Source: Harmonia axyridis (lineage: Eukaryota; Arthropoda; Insecta; Coleoptera; Coccinellidae). From it: DNA of 64,000 bases. Location of the stretch: assembly GCF_914767665.1 (NCBI RefSeq), contig NC_059501.1:40710501-40774500 (forward strand). Reading direction: 5' to 3'. A program made the position numbers and the translations under genes. The notes under the pieces are model-generated. The model worked only from the letters and a program-made list of their open reading frames with translations, ran no database searches and was not told where the DNA came from. Positions 9,573 to 23,892 of this stretch are shown piece after piece. Within the stretch, counting starts at the first letter, position 1. Each line of letters begins with the position of its first letter.

Positions 9573-10598
9573 TCAGCTTGAAAGATGATTGGAGAATGCT
9601 CTATGCCTCCGAAAGTCACAAACCTGCCTGCCGCGAACATACCTCCGCCACAACAATTTCTTGAACTTAATCATCCCAAAAATATGACTGTCAATCCAAG
9701 GCTTACTGCTATTGACCCTTACAGTTCGCATGAAAGTGCGGTCCTCAACAGTTCCGGTAACATATGCGTTAAATTTAATCCATCTCGACTCGCCGTCCCC
9801 AGTGCCCATCACATCATCCCAGTCTGTTTTGAAAAATATTTCATTAATACTCTGGTATCTGACAATTTTGCAAGTTTTAGTCTCGGACTTCATTTTAGAG
9901 GAAAGAAAAAATTGTATTTTTGCTGATAAAACCAAGTGATCTGATTTTCCCAGTGGCGGATGGTATTCAAGTTCCGAAAGTAAATTCACATCATTTGTAA
10001 GGATTAGATCTGGTGTTGTAGGTTCTTGGTTTACTCTGTAACGGGTGGGTTGGTCAACTAACTGGTGTAAATTGGAGTGGTTCAACATTTCGGTGTATGG
10101 AATCGAAGGAGAGTTTGCTGAGGGCGAACGAGATATTGGCCATATTCTAATGTCGCCGAGATTGAAGTCTCCAGCCAATAAAACATGTTTATGTAGGTTA
10201 GATAAGTTCGTCAGATGCTCACATAGGTCTTTGTCATATATGGAAGGTCGTGGACGATATATGCAGCCAACACACAAGGCGAAGCCAGATGATTCTATAT
10301 TCAAAAAGATATTATCGATGCCTGGAGTATTGAGTGAATGTTTAGAGATTTTAAACGAATTAGCTATGGAGTCATGGACATATATACATACCCCAGCATA
10401 ACCTGGAGTAGTGATACTATCGCAACGGTATATGGTGTAATCAGGTATATGAGCAACTATATCAGGCTTTTCTGGATGAAGCCACGTTTCCGTGATCATT
10501 ATAAGAGAAGGTTTATGATATTCGACCAGTAAAAGAAGTTCATTGAACTTTGCAGTTAGGGAAGCTAGGTTGGAATATAATACCGGCCATACATTCAA
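9573..10598 (-). pseudogene. LINE ORF2 endonuclease domain
   Basis: The 341-residue frame carries the APE-like nuclease motifs: TETWL at residues 36-40 (catalytic E37), GDFN at 143-146 and SDH at 219-221, then DLILTN-type sequence as in CR1 endonucleases. The first codon of this interval is TTG, and the frame stays open upstream to the 5' end of the element, so no native start is visible. It ends at a TGA that lies in the same frame as the downstream reverse transcriptase, so one nonsense codon separates the two halves of ORF2. Confidence 0.8.
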
Positions 10599-12697
10599 AG
10601 GTAATACTAGTTTTTTGAAGAAGAATCCTCTGATACAATTGTAGGAACACCCCTGATATATTTTATGGTGAGGTTGACCTCTCCAGCTCGGCGTCTTCTC
10701 TCGCGTCTTGTTTTATAATTTTTTTTTTCGTGGTATTTATTTATCACTGACCTCTGAACAATAAGAATTTAGTTGCTGGTATCAGGACTTAATTTAGTTT
10801 ATTCACAAATTCTTATGGATACCTATGTTATCTACTAGAAAGTTAAATAATGGTTTAATGAACGTGACGTCATCAGATAACCAACAAAAGTTTGACTTAG
10901 GTACTCTTAATTTGTGTAGGTACATTTAAAATATTTATTTGTCATATTTATAATGACTTACCTAATGAGGTTGATGGCCATTCTGAAAATTCTAACTATC
11001 TTATGTATTATCAGATAAATAGTTCTTGGAATGTATCTGTCAACAGATAAGAAACGAAAGTTTTACCCTTTTTTAAAATATTCATTTTTACCAGGGTGAT
11101 AAAATAAATCAGATATAATTGAACGAAAATAAAAATCATATTCTCTTTTCCCATTGTTTAGGTTGAATTTTGAAACGTTCAACTAAAGAACGAAATCAGT
11201 TTGAGTAGTTTGATACTTCAAAATAAATATCGATATGTAGAATTTCAAAACTGAAATTATAATATATATTATAATTAATAACGAAAGTATTCCATAAAAA
11301 TAGGAGCAAACTACTGAATATGTCGTATTTAACCTAATATTGTCAAGATAAATCAGGATTTTCAACTAATGGAACTAGAGCATAATAGGTTTCCTGTGAT
11401 CGAAATCATAATGCGAAAAATTAAAAAATATCGAATTTGACATTCTAAAATAAATATCGAATATTTTCGATACCTATGTAGCTGTTTCTAATTTCTGGAC
11501 ATCGAAAATAAAAGTTATGACTCAATATTGCTGAGAGCCCCAGAAATAAATAAAAACAATAAAATATTAATATTATTCAACGGCTGCTTTCAAATATCAG
11601 AAGGTGTTTTCAACAGGTTCTGGTCACGATAAATCAGAATTTTTGACTAATGCAACTAGATCATAATAATGTTTCGTGTGGTCGAATTCAAAATGCGAAA
11701 TATTTAAAAAATATCGAATTTGATGCTCTAAAATAAATATCGATATGTACAATTTCAAATTTGAAATTCTGCTTAACGAAAATACTCGATAAAAATGGGA
11801 GCAAACTACTAAATATGTCGTTTTCAACTGAATCTCGTCATCTGAATCTTATAATTCTCCTTTATGATAGATTAGTCTATTGTGCAACAAGTGGGGAAAG
11901 TCCAACATTTCTCGCGGGTGTGGAAGTTTGTGGTACGAGCCTGAAAGGCGAGTGCCACTTATAATTAATTTATTCATAGCTATATCATACCTTACTAACT
12001 AGATCTTCGTTATAATTTGGATTTTTCTGAGTATTAGGTACTAGAGAATAGTTTGAAATTTTTACTCTTATTACATGATGAAAACTTTAAATTAGAATAT
12101 CCATGCCAAATTCAAGGTCAATATCTTGTAAAGGACAGGTGCTATGAGAAAAAACTTGAAAAAATCAAACTTCAACACCCTGTATATGGAAAACAAAGAG
12201 TTTGGGTGCACATCCTTCAATTTAGGAACACCCTGTATAAAAGCTGATTTAGAGTTTTATTCAATCCATTCGGTTTCTTTCATGCTGAATGAACCTAGTG
12301 TCATTTTGAAGTAAAAAGTGGTCCATTTTGAAGTGAAAGCTTGTATCTTTCCATGATTAACTGACATAACCTACTGAACACAAGTGACATGGAAAATATC
12401 AAAAAATTAATACACTTTGTTACTTCATATAATGTGAAAATACAAGTAAATGAATGGAGACATTTTTTATTCTATTCATTCCACCTTCAATGCATTTTGT
12501 GAAAACCCATATTAATGAACGGCAAAAAAAAATGCCGTCCCAAAATGGCGGAAGAATCTAGAAGTTCCCCCCCCCAAAAGTGGGTCCTGGATCCGCGCCT
12601 GACTTATTTGAGTACTTAAGTGTGTTGGTACGCTTACTAGCTTAGTATCAGTTTAACAGTGCTGAAGTACAGAACAGATAATTTTAAAGCTAAAAAG

Positions 12698-13265
12698 ATG
12701 TCTTTGGATCATTTATATGAGTTCAGCTTCGAAAAGTTGTACAACGACTGTACAGAAAGGTAATGCTTTTACATCATTTTTTTCTTTAATTATTTTTGAA
12801 ACAATATAATCGAATGTAATCTTCAGTTTCTGAATGTTGCATTTTTATAAAGAAATTTTGTTCAATATATGTGTATGAAATGAACGATAACCATATTGTA
12901 CCTATCAAACAGCGAATTAATATGTACTTTTTTTTCCTAGGGGTATAACTTTTGAGGAAGACTGCAGCGTATGTCTGAGTAGGTTGACTGGAGAACTGTA
13001 CCTAACAGATTGCAGGCATTGTTTTCACAAAGAATGCATCGACAGGTGGTGCTCCAGTTCTTCCAAATGTTGTCCGATGTGTAGGACAACGTTAATTTTC
13101 GAAGGTACCTTCACTATCTTCGATACAAATTGGCAGAATGTTAATATACATCGTTTCGACAAGATGGATAGCGATGCAGAAGATGAAGAAAGTGATGAAA
13201 GTGGAGAGGAAAATGAAGAAGAGAATGAAGGAGAAAATGAAGAACAAACCAACGAGGACGTTTAA
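12698..13265 (+). CDS. RING-H2 finger protein, copy B
   Basis: Exons 12698-12759 and 12941-13265; the intron is one base shorter than in copy A. 128 residues. Differences from copy A: E100A in the acidic tail and I128V at the last residue. The RING is unchanged. The gene itself is untouched by the LINE insertion about 2 kb upstream. Confidence 0.85.
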
Positions 13266-15522
13266 TGGAGAAAATATCACTCTCAAATTAAATTCTCTCT
13301 ATACATTTGTATGAAGACTACTGAAAAAGTGTTCTATTCCATTGATGAATTCATGGCCTATGACTTTCAGTGAATCCTGCCTTTTAACGTGATTTCTTCT
13401 TTTTTTCTGTACATGTATTTATGTTTATTTTCATCTTCACTTGTATTTTGTTTGTTTGGATTCATGCTGTATCGTTTTATATATACATATTTTATTTTGA
13501 ATTATGTTGTGTTCATATGTCATCATGATTTCTGTAAAATTTTACATCTCTGTTCGACACACCCTGTAACATTTTTGAGGGAAATGAATGAGTTATAAAT
13601 TGTAATATATGTATTAGAATCATTTGTCTTTCTTTTCATCTTATTTTTCCTAACGTTAACTAACTAAGTGTCATTTCAATCAGAAATAGCTCTCGTTTGT
13701 CTTATGAATGTGATTTATTATAAATAAAATAATTGAAAAAATACACTTATTAGGTGTACAACTTTGCTTCCGACGTTTTGCAATAGATAACTATAGAGGT
13801 AGGTGGTAAATGATAGTCGAAAGATCGTTCGATGTTGCTTGCTAAGCCTACAAGAGGCACTTACTACAGACGAGTTGTAACAAAATCGACTAATAATCCG
13901 AGTAATCAAACAGCTATCGATATTGGATTGGCAATGATAGACATATTTTTTTTATATGTAATGGAAATTTCTGATATGCTCATTCCTAATGATCCAAGAA
14001 TAAGAGCCAATTTGATTGTAAGAGATAAAACGATATTCGGTATTTTATTGATCTACAAAAGTATGTTAAAGTCAGATTTTCGGCCTAAATATTAGGTGTA
14101 CAACTTTGCTTCCGCCGTTTTGCAATAGATGGCTGTAGCTGTAAGGGGTAGTCGAAATAAATAGATCGTAGATGCCATACAATAAGCTTAAGTATTTGTA
14201 AACATAACGCTATCGAAATATCAGTCGATTTTTGTCTGCATCATAAAGTTATTCTCGTTTAAATATGTCAGCTCCAAATTGAAAATCTGGGCGTACGCCA
14301 ATGCAGTGAAACTGTCATATCATTTATTTTCCTGGTTTCCTTGAATGAACGTTATTGATAATAATTGCAGCGAAATTCATAGAGCTATATTCCTCTATTA
14401 TATTCATAAAACCCTCAAAAAAGGGGTAACTTAACCATAGTACTAATAAATGGTACCACGGTACCAATATGGGTTCATTTGAAAACATTGAGTATTACCC
14501 CAAAAACGATTACGATGAACTTTATTTGCTCATAAAAAACGCAATTTAGTGTTTTTGACGGGATTTCGATTTTTCTAGTATTAGACAGGTCAATTGGAAT
14601 AAATCGGAATCATCGTGGCACACTCAAATGGAAAACTAAAAATTGAATTATAAAAAAATTTTGACGTTTGAAATGTAACTTATGTGGTATCATTGGATTC
14701 AAAAAATTATGCAGATTTCAAAAATGTTATAATATACAGGGTGTTCCATTTGAAAATCGAGAGTTAGTATCACTTCCGGCGAAACAGGAAGTGAAAAAAA
14801 ATCATTTGTAGATTAAAAAGTGTCGCTTATTATGTATATTATGTATTATTAATTTTCAGTAACGTTTATTATTTTAACGTGAAATCTAAAGAAGCGACTA
14901 TGTAGGAAAAATAATGTAATTTTCAATTTCAATTTTCGATTTAAAATGAATTTCGAACAAGTAGAAACCAAGCCAATCCACAGTATTGTTTAGAATTAGG
15001 ATAAAATATAACAAAATGAAAAAATTGTAAGTAAATAAAAAATTTTCACAGCCTTGAAGTCACTGATAAAGGCCACTCCTACTGTTTTTTTTGAGCTGAT
15101 ACGCGTGTAAGTTTCTCCTACTATCGGTCTATTTGATTGGAGATGGTTGAAATATGTGCAGTCAGTTTTTGATAATTACCTGAAGCTCGCAAGATTTGGT
15201 GTTTAAACACGAAATCCAACACTAATCCAAAGACAGTTTGAGGTAGTTTATACAAGAAATTCGTAATTGCCTCTGAAAAGATAAATGATTTTTTTATTGT
15301 TGGTTTTTTTCATTCAGACTCAAGGCAATTATCTTGTCTATGTCTGTGACCTTTTTCATTGAGGAGAAATTTAAAAACTATGAAATTTGTGACAAGAAGT
15401 AAATAATACAACTCATTGTAGCTTTTCATCGGAAAAATTTATCTAGGATCAATCGAGTAATTTGAAAAGGAAAAAATTTTATTCGAATGTCTATAAGTAT
15501 AATATGTATTTAGATATACATA

Positions 15523-15904
15523 TACAGGGTGTGGCGTAATTAATGGATAATACTATACTGGCGAATAGGGGACGTCATGGCCGACTAGAAAATGTAAAGT
15601 TATGTTCAGTGAAAATATCATAGTGTTCGAGATATCGAACAATTTAATTTTTTTCTGAAAAGTGCACCTTCACTCACTAAATTCATTGCTGTGATCACAA
15701 ATCTTGTTATTTCTTTGGGCATTGTTTTTCATTTTACTCTCAAATAGCTGTACTATGAGATAAACTACCAAATTCCTACCATCTTGCTTAATTAAGAGAA
15801 GAAAAGTATGATAATCCTGATGTTTGCACTTTTTTTTTCTGGTCGGCCAACACCTTCCCTATTCGCCAGTACAGGATTATCCATTAATTACGCCACACCC
15901 TGTA
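15523..15904. mobile_element. Palindromic MITE (unit C), internally deleted
   Basis: Both TACAGGGTGTGGCG ends are present, but about 57 bases of the right arm are gone. The deletion falls in a T/A run. Confidence 0.75.
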
Positions 15905-18248
15905 TGTGTTTGAAATGAAAATAACCATATTGTACCTTTCAAACAGCGAATTACAACCATCTATTAGTAAGTTATTATTAAATGCCATTTCATAAGCCAT
16001 GATAGCTTGACAAATAAACATTTTAAAAATTTTTAAGAAGTCATCAAACAATAGTCACTTATCTGATAACATCATGCATAAAAAATCATTAATCCATTTT
16101 TTAATTACAAACAGATAGTTGAATAACTTTAAGAAAAAAGAATGAGAATTATTCAACTATCTATCAGTAAATAATTAAATAATGCTTTAATGACCACAAC
16201 GTGATCAGATAAACATGAAAAGTTAGACGCTTTTCTCAAAGTTTTTTTGAAATGTTTATTTGTTTTATAATTTTTTTTTTCGTGGTATTTATTTATCACT
16301 GACCTCTGAACAATAAGAATTTAGTTGCTGGTATCAGGACTTAATTTAGTTTATTCACAAATTCTTATGGATACCTATGTTATCTACTAGAAAGTTAAAT
16401 AATGGTTTAATGAACGTGATGTCATCAGATAACCAACAAAAGTTTGACTTAGGTACTCTTAATTTGTGTAGGTACATTTAAAATATTTATTTGTCATATT
16501 TATAATGACTTACCTAATGAGGTTGATGGCCATTCTGAAAATTCTAACTATCTTATGTATTATCAGATAAATAATTCTTGGAATGTATCTGTCAACAGAT
16601 AAGAAACGAAAGTTTTACCCTTTTTTAAAATATTCATTTTTACCAGGGTGATAAAATAAATCAGATATAATTGAACGAAAATAAAAATCATATTCTCTTT
16701 TCCCATTGTTTAGGTTGAATTTTGAAACGTTCAACTAAAGAACGAAATCAGTTTGAGTAGTTTGATACTTCAAAATAAATATCGATATGTAGAATTTCAA
16801 AACTGAAATTATAATATATATTATAATTAATAACGAAAGTATTCCATAAAAATAGGAGCAAACTACTGAATATGTCGTATTTAACCTAATATTGTCACGA
16901 TAAATCAGGATTTTCAACTAATGGAACTAGAGCATAATAGGTTTCCTGTGATCGAAATCATAATGCGAAAAATTAAAAAATATCGAATTTGACATTCTAA
17001 AATAAATATCGAATATTTTCGATACCTATATAGCTGTTTCTAATTTCTGGACATCGAAAATAAAAGTTATGACTCAATATTGCTGAGAGCCCCAGAAATA
17101 AATAAAAACAATAAAATATTAATATTATTCAACGGCTGCTTTCAAATATCAGAAGGTGTTTTCAACAGGTTCTGGTCACGATAAATCAGAATTTTTGACT
17201 AATGCAACTAGATCATAATATGTTTCGTGTGGTCGAATTCAAAATGCGAAATATTTAAAAAATATCGAATTTGATGCTCTAAAATAAATATCGATATGTA
17301 GAACTTCAAATTTGAAATTCTGCTTAACGAAAATACTCGATAAAAATGGGAGCAAACTACTAAATATGTCGTTTTCAACTGAATATCGTCATCTGAATCT
17401 TATAATTCTCCTTTATGATAGATTAGTCTATTGTGCAACAAGTGGGGAAAGTCCAACATTTCTCGCGGGTGTGGAAGTTTGTGGTACGAGCCTGAAAGGC
17501 GAGTGCCACTTATAATTAATTTATTCATAGCTATATCATACCTTACTAACTAGATCTTCGTTATAATTTGGATTTTTCTGAGTATTAGGTACTAGAGAAT
17601 AGTTTGAAATTTTTACTCTTATTACATGATGAAAACTTTAAATTAGAATATCCATGCCAAATTCAAGGTCAATATCTTGTAAAGGACAGGTGCTATGAGA
17701 AAAAACTTGAAAAAATCAAACTTCAACACCCTGTATATGGAAAACAAAGAGTTTGGGTGCACATCCTTCAATTTAGGAACACCCTGTATAAAAGCTGATT
17801 TAGAGTTTTATTCAATCCATTCGGTTTCTTTCATGCTGAATGAACCTAGTGTCATTTTGAAGTAAAAAGTGGTCCATTTTGAAGTGAAAGCTTGTATCTT
17901 TCCATGATTAACTGACATAACCTACTGAACACAAGTGACATGGAAAATATCAAAAAATTAATACACTTTGTTACTTCATATAATGTGAAAATACAAGTAA
18001 ATGAATGGAGACATTTTTTATTCTATTCATTCCACCTTCAATGCATTTTGTGAAAACCCATATTAATGAACGGCAAAAAAAATGCCGTCCCAAAATGGCG
18101 GAAGAATCTAGAAGTTCCCCCCCCCCAAAAGTGGGTCCTGGATCCGCGCCTGACTTATTTGAGTACTTAAGTGTGTTGGTACGCTTACTAGCTTAGTATC
18201 AGTTTAACAGTGCTGAAGTACAGAACAGATAATTTTAAAGCTAAAAAG

Positions 18249-18808
18249 ATGTCTTTGGATCATTTATATGAGTTCAGCTTCGAAAAGTTGTACAACGACT
18301 GTACAGAAAGGTAATGCTTTTACATCATTTTTTTCTTTAATCATTTTTGAAACAATATAATCGAATGTAATCTTCAGTTTCTGAATGTTGCATTTTTATA
18401 AAGAAATTTTTGTTCAATATATGTGTATGAAATGAACGATAACCATATTGTACCTATCAAACAGCGAATTAATATGTACTTTTTTTTCCTAGGGGTATAA
18501 CTTTTGAGGAAGACTGCAGCGTATGTCTGAGTAGGTTGACTGGAGAACTGTACCTAACAGATTGCAGGCATTGTTTTCACAAAGAATGCATCGACAGGTG
18601 GTGCTCCAGTTCTTCCAAATGTTGTCCGATGTGTAGGACAACGTTAATTTTCGAAGGTACCTTCACTATCTTCGATACAAATTGGCAGAATGTTAATATA
18701 CATCGTTTCGACAAGATGGATAGCGATGAAGAAGATGAAGAAAGTGGAGAGGAAAATGAAGAAGAGAATGAAGGAGAAAATGAAGAACAAACCAACGAGG
18801 ACATTTAA
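18249..18808 (+). CDS. RING-H2 finger protein, copy C
   Basis: Exons 18249-18310 and 18493-18808. 125 residues: the acidic tail lacks three residues (a 9-base repeat unit) compared with copy A. The predicted protein is the same as copies F and G. All zinc ligands are present. Confidence 0.85.
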
Positions 18809-21105
18809 TGGAGAAAATATCACTCTCAAATTAAATTCTCTCTATACATTTGTATGAAGACTACTGAAAAAGTGTTCTATTCCATTGATGAATTCATGGC
18901 CTATGACTTTCAGTGAATCCTGCCTTTTAACGTGATTTCTTCTTTTTTTCTGTACATGTATTTATGTTTATTTTCATCTTCACTTGTATTTTGTTTGTTT
19001 GGATTCATGCTGTATCGTTTTATATATACATATTTTATTTTGAATTATGTTGTGTTCATATGTCATCATGATTTCTGTAAAATTTTACATCTCTGTTCGA
19101 CACACCCTGTAACATTTTTGAGGGAAATGAATGAGTTATAAATTGTAATATATGTATTAGAATCATTTGTCTTTTTTTTTCATCTTATTTTTCCTAACGT
19201 TAACTAACTAAGTGTCATTTCAATCAGAAATAGCTCTCGTTTGTCTTATGAATGTGATTTATTATAAATAAAATAATTGAAAAAATACACTTATTAGGTG
19301 TACAACTTTGCTTCCGCCGTTTTGCAATAGATAACTATAGAGGTAGGTGGTAAGTGATAGTCGAAAGATCGTTCGATGTTGCTTGCTAAGCCTACAAGAG
19401 GCACTTACTACAGACGAGTTGTAACAAAATCGACTAATAATCCGAGTAATCAAACAGCTATCGATATTGGATGGGCAATGATAGACATATATTTTTTTTA
19501 TATGTAATGGAAATTTCTGATATGCTCATTCCTAATGATCCAAGAATAAGAGCCAATTTGATTGTAAGAGATAAAACGATATTCGGTATTTTATTGATCT
19601 ACAAAAGTATGTTAAAGTCAGATTTTCGGCCTAAATATTAGGTGTACAACTTTGCTTCCGCCGTTTTGCAATAGATGGCTGTAGCTGTAAGGGGTAGTCG
19701 AAATAAATAGATAGTAGATGCCATACAATAAGCTTAAGTATTTGTTAACATAACGCTATCGAAATATTAGTCGATTTTTGTCTGCATCATGAAGTTATTC
19801 TCGTTTAAATATGTCAGCTCCAAATTGAAAATCTGGGCGTACGCCAATGCAGTGAAACTGTCATATCATTTATTTTCCTGGTTTCCTTGGATGAACGTTA
19901 TTGATAATAATTGCAGCGAAATTCATAAAGCTATATTCCTCTATTATATTCATAAAACCCTCAAAAAAGGGGTAACTTAACCATAGTACTAATAAATGGT
20001 ACCACGGTACCAATATGGGTTCATTTGAAAACATTGAGTGTTACCCAAAAAACGATTACGATGAACTTTATTTGCTCATAAAAAACGCAATTTAGTGTTT
20101 TTGACGGGATTTCGATTTTTCTAGTATTAGACAGGTCAATTGGAATAAATCGGAATCATCGTGGCACACTCAAATGGAAAACTAAAAATTGAATTATAAA
20201 AAAATTTTGACGTTTGAAATGTCACTTATGTGGTATCATTGGATTCAAAAAATTATACAGATTTCAAAAATGTTATAATATACAGGGTGTTCCACTTGAA
20301 AATCGAGAGTTGGTATCACTTCCGGCGAAACAGGAAGTGAAAAAAAATCATTTGTAGATTAAAAAGTGTCGCTTATTATGTATATTATGTATTATTAATT
20401 TTTAGTAACGTTTATTATTTTAACGTGAAATCTAAAGAAGCGACTAATAGGAAAAAAATTTAATTTGAAGAATAAAAAAAAGATGAAATATAATGACTGT
20501 CATTCAATTTTCGATTTAAAATGAATTTCGAACAAGTAGAAACCAAGCCAATCCACAGTATTGTTTAGAATTAGGATAAAATATATCAAAATGAAAAAAT
20601 TGTTTTCCGAGAAGTAAATAAAGTATTTTCACAGCCTTGAAGTCACAGATAAAGGCCACTCCTACTGTTTTTTTTGAGCTGATTCGCGTGTAAGCTTCTC
20701 CTACTATCGGTCTATTTGATTGGAGATGGTTGAAATATGTGCAGTCAGTTTTTGATAATTACCTGAAGCTCGCAAGATTTGGTGTTTAAACACGAAATCC
20801 AACAATAATCCAAAGCCAGTTTGAGGTCGTTTATACAAGAAATTCGTAATTGCCTCTGAAAAGATAAATGATTGTTTTATTGTTGGTTTTTTTCATTCAG
20901 ACTCAAGGCAATTATCTTGTCTATGTCTGTGACCTTTTTCATTGAGGAGAAATTTAAAAACTATGAAATTTGTGACAAGAAGTAAATAATACAACTCATT
21001 GTAGCTTTTCATCGGAAAAATTTATCTAGGATCAATCGAGTAATTTGAAAAGGAAAAAATTTTATTCGAATGTCTATAAGTATAATATGTATTCAGATAT
21101 ACATA

Positions 21106-21544
21106 TACAGGGTGTGGCGTAATTAATGGATAATACTGTACTGGCGAATAGGAGAGGTCATGGCCGACCAGAAAATGTGAAGTTATGTTCAGTAAAACTA
21201 TCATAGTGTTCGAGATATCGAACAATTTAATTTTTTTCTGAAAAGTGCACCTTCACTCACTAAATTCATTGTTGTGATCACAAATCTTGTTATTTCTTTG
21301 AGCATTGTTTTTCATTTTACTCTCAAATATCTGTACTATGAGATAAACTACCAAATTCCTACCATCTTGCTTAATTAAGAGAAGAAAAGTATGATAATCC
21401 TGATGTTTGCACTTTTTAGAAAAAAATGAAATTGTCCGATATCTCGAAAACTATGATATTTTTACTGAACAAAATTTTCTGGTCGGCCAACACCTCCCCT
21501 ATTCGCCAGTACAGGATTATCCATTAATTACGCCACACCCTGTA
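21106..21544. mobile_element. Palindromic MITE (unit D)
   Basis: Full-length 439-base copy with both ends intact. Differs from the unit A copy by scattered substitutions, for example GGAGAGG for GGGGAGG. Confidence 0.75.
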
Positions 21545-23892
21545 TGTGTTTGAAATGAAAATAACCATTTTGTACCTTTCAAACAGCGAATTACAACCAT
21601 CTATTAGTAAGTTATTATTAAATGCCATTTCATAAGCCATGATAGCTTGACAAATAAACATTTTAAAAATTTTTTAAGAAGTCATCAAACAATAGTCACT
21701 TATCTGATAACATCATGCATAAAAAATCATTAATCCATTTTTTAATTACAAACAGATAGTTGAATAACTTTAAGAAAAAAGTATGAGAATTATTCAACTA
21801 TCTATCAGTAAATAATTAAATAATGCTTTAATGACCATAACGTGATCAGATAAACATGAAAAGTTAGACGCTTTTCTCAAAGTTTTTTTAAAATGTTTAT
21901 TTGTTTTATAATTTTTTTTTTTCGTGGTATTTATTTATCACTGACCTCTGAACAATAAGAATTTAGTTGCTGGTATCAGGACTTAATTTAGTTTATTCAC
22001 AAATTCTTATGGATACCTATGTTATCTACTAGAAAGTTAAATAATGGTTTAATGAACGTGACGTCATCAGATAACCAACAAAAGTTTGACTTAGGTACTC
22101 TTAATTTGTGTAGGTGCATTTAAAATATTTATTTGTCATATTTATAATGACTTACCTAATAAGGTTGATGGCCATTCTGAAAATTCTAACTATCTTATGT
22201 ATTATCAGATAAATAATTCTTGGAATGTATCTGTCAACAGATAAGAAACGAAAGTTTTACCCTTTTTTAAAATATTCATTTTTACCAGGGTGATAAAATA
22301 AATCAGATATAATTGAACGAAAATAAAAATCATATTCTCTTTTCCCATTGTTTAGGTTGAATTTTGAAACGTTCAACTAAAGAACGAAATCAGTTTGAGT
22401 AGTTTGATACTTCAAAATAAATATCGATATGTAGAATTTCAAAACTGAAATTATAATATATATTATAATTAATAACGAAAGTATTCCATGAAAATAGGAG
22501 CAAACTACTGAATATGTCGTATTTATCCTAATATTGTCACGATAAATCAGGATTTTCAACTAATGGAACTAGAGCATAATAGGTTTCCTGTGATCGAAAT
22601 CATAATGCGAAAAATTAAAAAATATCGAATTTGACATTCTAAAATAAATATCGAATATTTTCGATACCTATGTAGCTGTTTCTAATTTCTGGACATCGAA
22701 AATAAAAGTTATGACTCAATATTGCTGAGAGCCCCAGAAATAAATAAAAACAATAAAATATTAATATTATTCAACGGCTGCTTTCAAATATCAGAAGGTG
22801 TTTTCAACAGGTTCTGGTCACGATAAATCAGAATTTTTGACTAATGCAACTAGATCATAATATGTTTCGTGTGGTCGAATTCAAAATGCGAAATATTCAA
22901 AAAATATCGAATTTGATGCTCTAAAATAAATATCGATATGTAGAATTTCAAATTTGAAATTCTGCTTAACGAAAATACTCAATAAAAATGGGAGCAAACT
23001 ACTAAATATGTCGTTTTCAACTGAATATCGTCATCTGAATCTTATAATTCTCCTTTATGATAGATTAGTCTATTGTGCAACAAGTGGGGAAAGTCCAACA
23101 TTTCTCGCGGGTGTGGAAGTTTGTGGTACGAGCCTGAAAGGCGAGTGCCACTTATAATTAATTTATTCATAGCTATATCATACCTTACTAACTAGATCTT
23201 CGTTATAATTTGGATTTTTCTGAGTATTAGGTACTAGAGAATAGTTTGAAATTTTTACTCTTATTACATGATGAAAACTTTAAATTAGAATATCCATGCC
23301 AAATTCAAGGTCAATATCTTGTAAAGGACAGGTGCTATGAGAAAAAACTTGAAAAAATCAAACTTCAACACCCTGTATATGGAAAACAAAGAGTTTGGGT
23401 GCACATCCTTCAATTTAGGAACACCCTGTATAAAAGCTGATTTAGAGTTTTATTCAATCCATTCGGTTTCTTTCATGCTGAATGAACCTAGTGTCATTTT
23501 GAAGTAAAAAGTGGTCCATTTTGAAGTGAAAGCTTGTATCTTTCCATGATTAACTGACATAACCTACTGAACACAAGTGACATGGAAAATATCAAAAAAT
23601 TAATACACTTTGTTACTTCATATAATGTGAAAATACAAGTAAATGAATGGAGACATTTTTTATTCTATTCATTCCACCTTCAATGCATTTTGTGAAAACC
23701 CATATTAATGAACGGCAAAAAAAAATGCCGTCCCAAAATGGCGGAAGAATCTAGAAGTTCCCCCCCCCCCAAAAGTGGGTCCTGGATCCGCGCCTGACTT
23801 ATTTGAGTACTTAAGTGTGTTGGTACGCTTACTAGCTTAGTATCAGTTTAACAGTGCTGAAGTACAGAACAGATAATTTTAAAGCTAAAAAG

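Larger units (their letters stand above)
7634..10709 (-). mobile_element. CR1/L2-like non-LTR retrotransposon, 5'-truncated
   Basis: Absent from the other nine units, where TTTATTTG continues straight into TTTTATAAT. On its own strand the element has an APE-type endonuclease, a reverse transcriptase, and a 3' end in a (TAA)n microsatellite rather than poly-A, as in CR1/L2-type elements. No gag-like ORF1 remains. I see no clear target-site duplication beyond 2-3 bases. It is defective: an in-frame TGA at 9573-9575 and a frameshift near 8302-8306. Confidence 0.85.
5521..13749 (+). repeat. Tandem array unit B with LINE insertion
   Basis: A spacer deletion of about 496 bases at 7303-7305 removes the MITE, its flank and most of the adjacent block; the junction shares TA with both sides. 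A 3.08-kb LINE is inserted at 7634. Without these two events the unit would be of standard length. The ORF at 6441-6677 results from single-base differences and is not supported. Confidence 0.95.
13750..19293 (+). repeat. Tandem array unit C
   Basis: Slightly short. About 30 bases are missing near 14910 (shared with unit I), further bases are missing near 15028 (private to C), and the MITE has an internal deletion of about 57 bases at 15833. Shares many private variants with unit I: ATAAAG instead of ATGAAG at 14244, TTGAATGAAC, CTATACTGG, GACTAGAAAATG. Otherwise spacer as in unit A. Confidence 0.95.
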
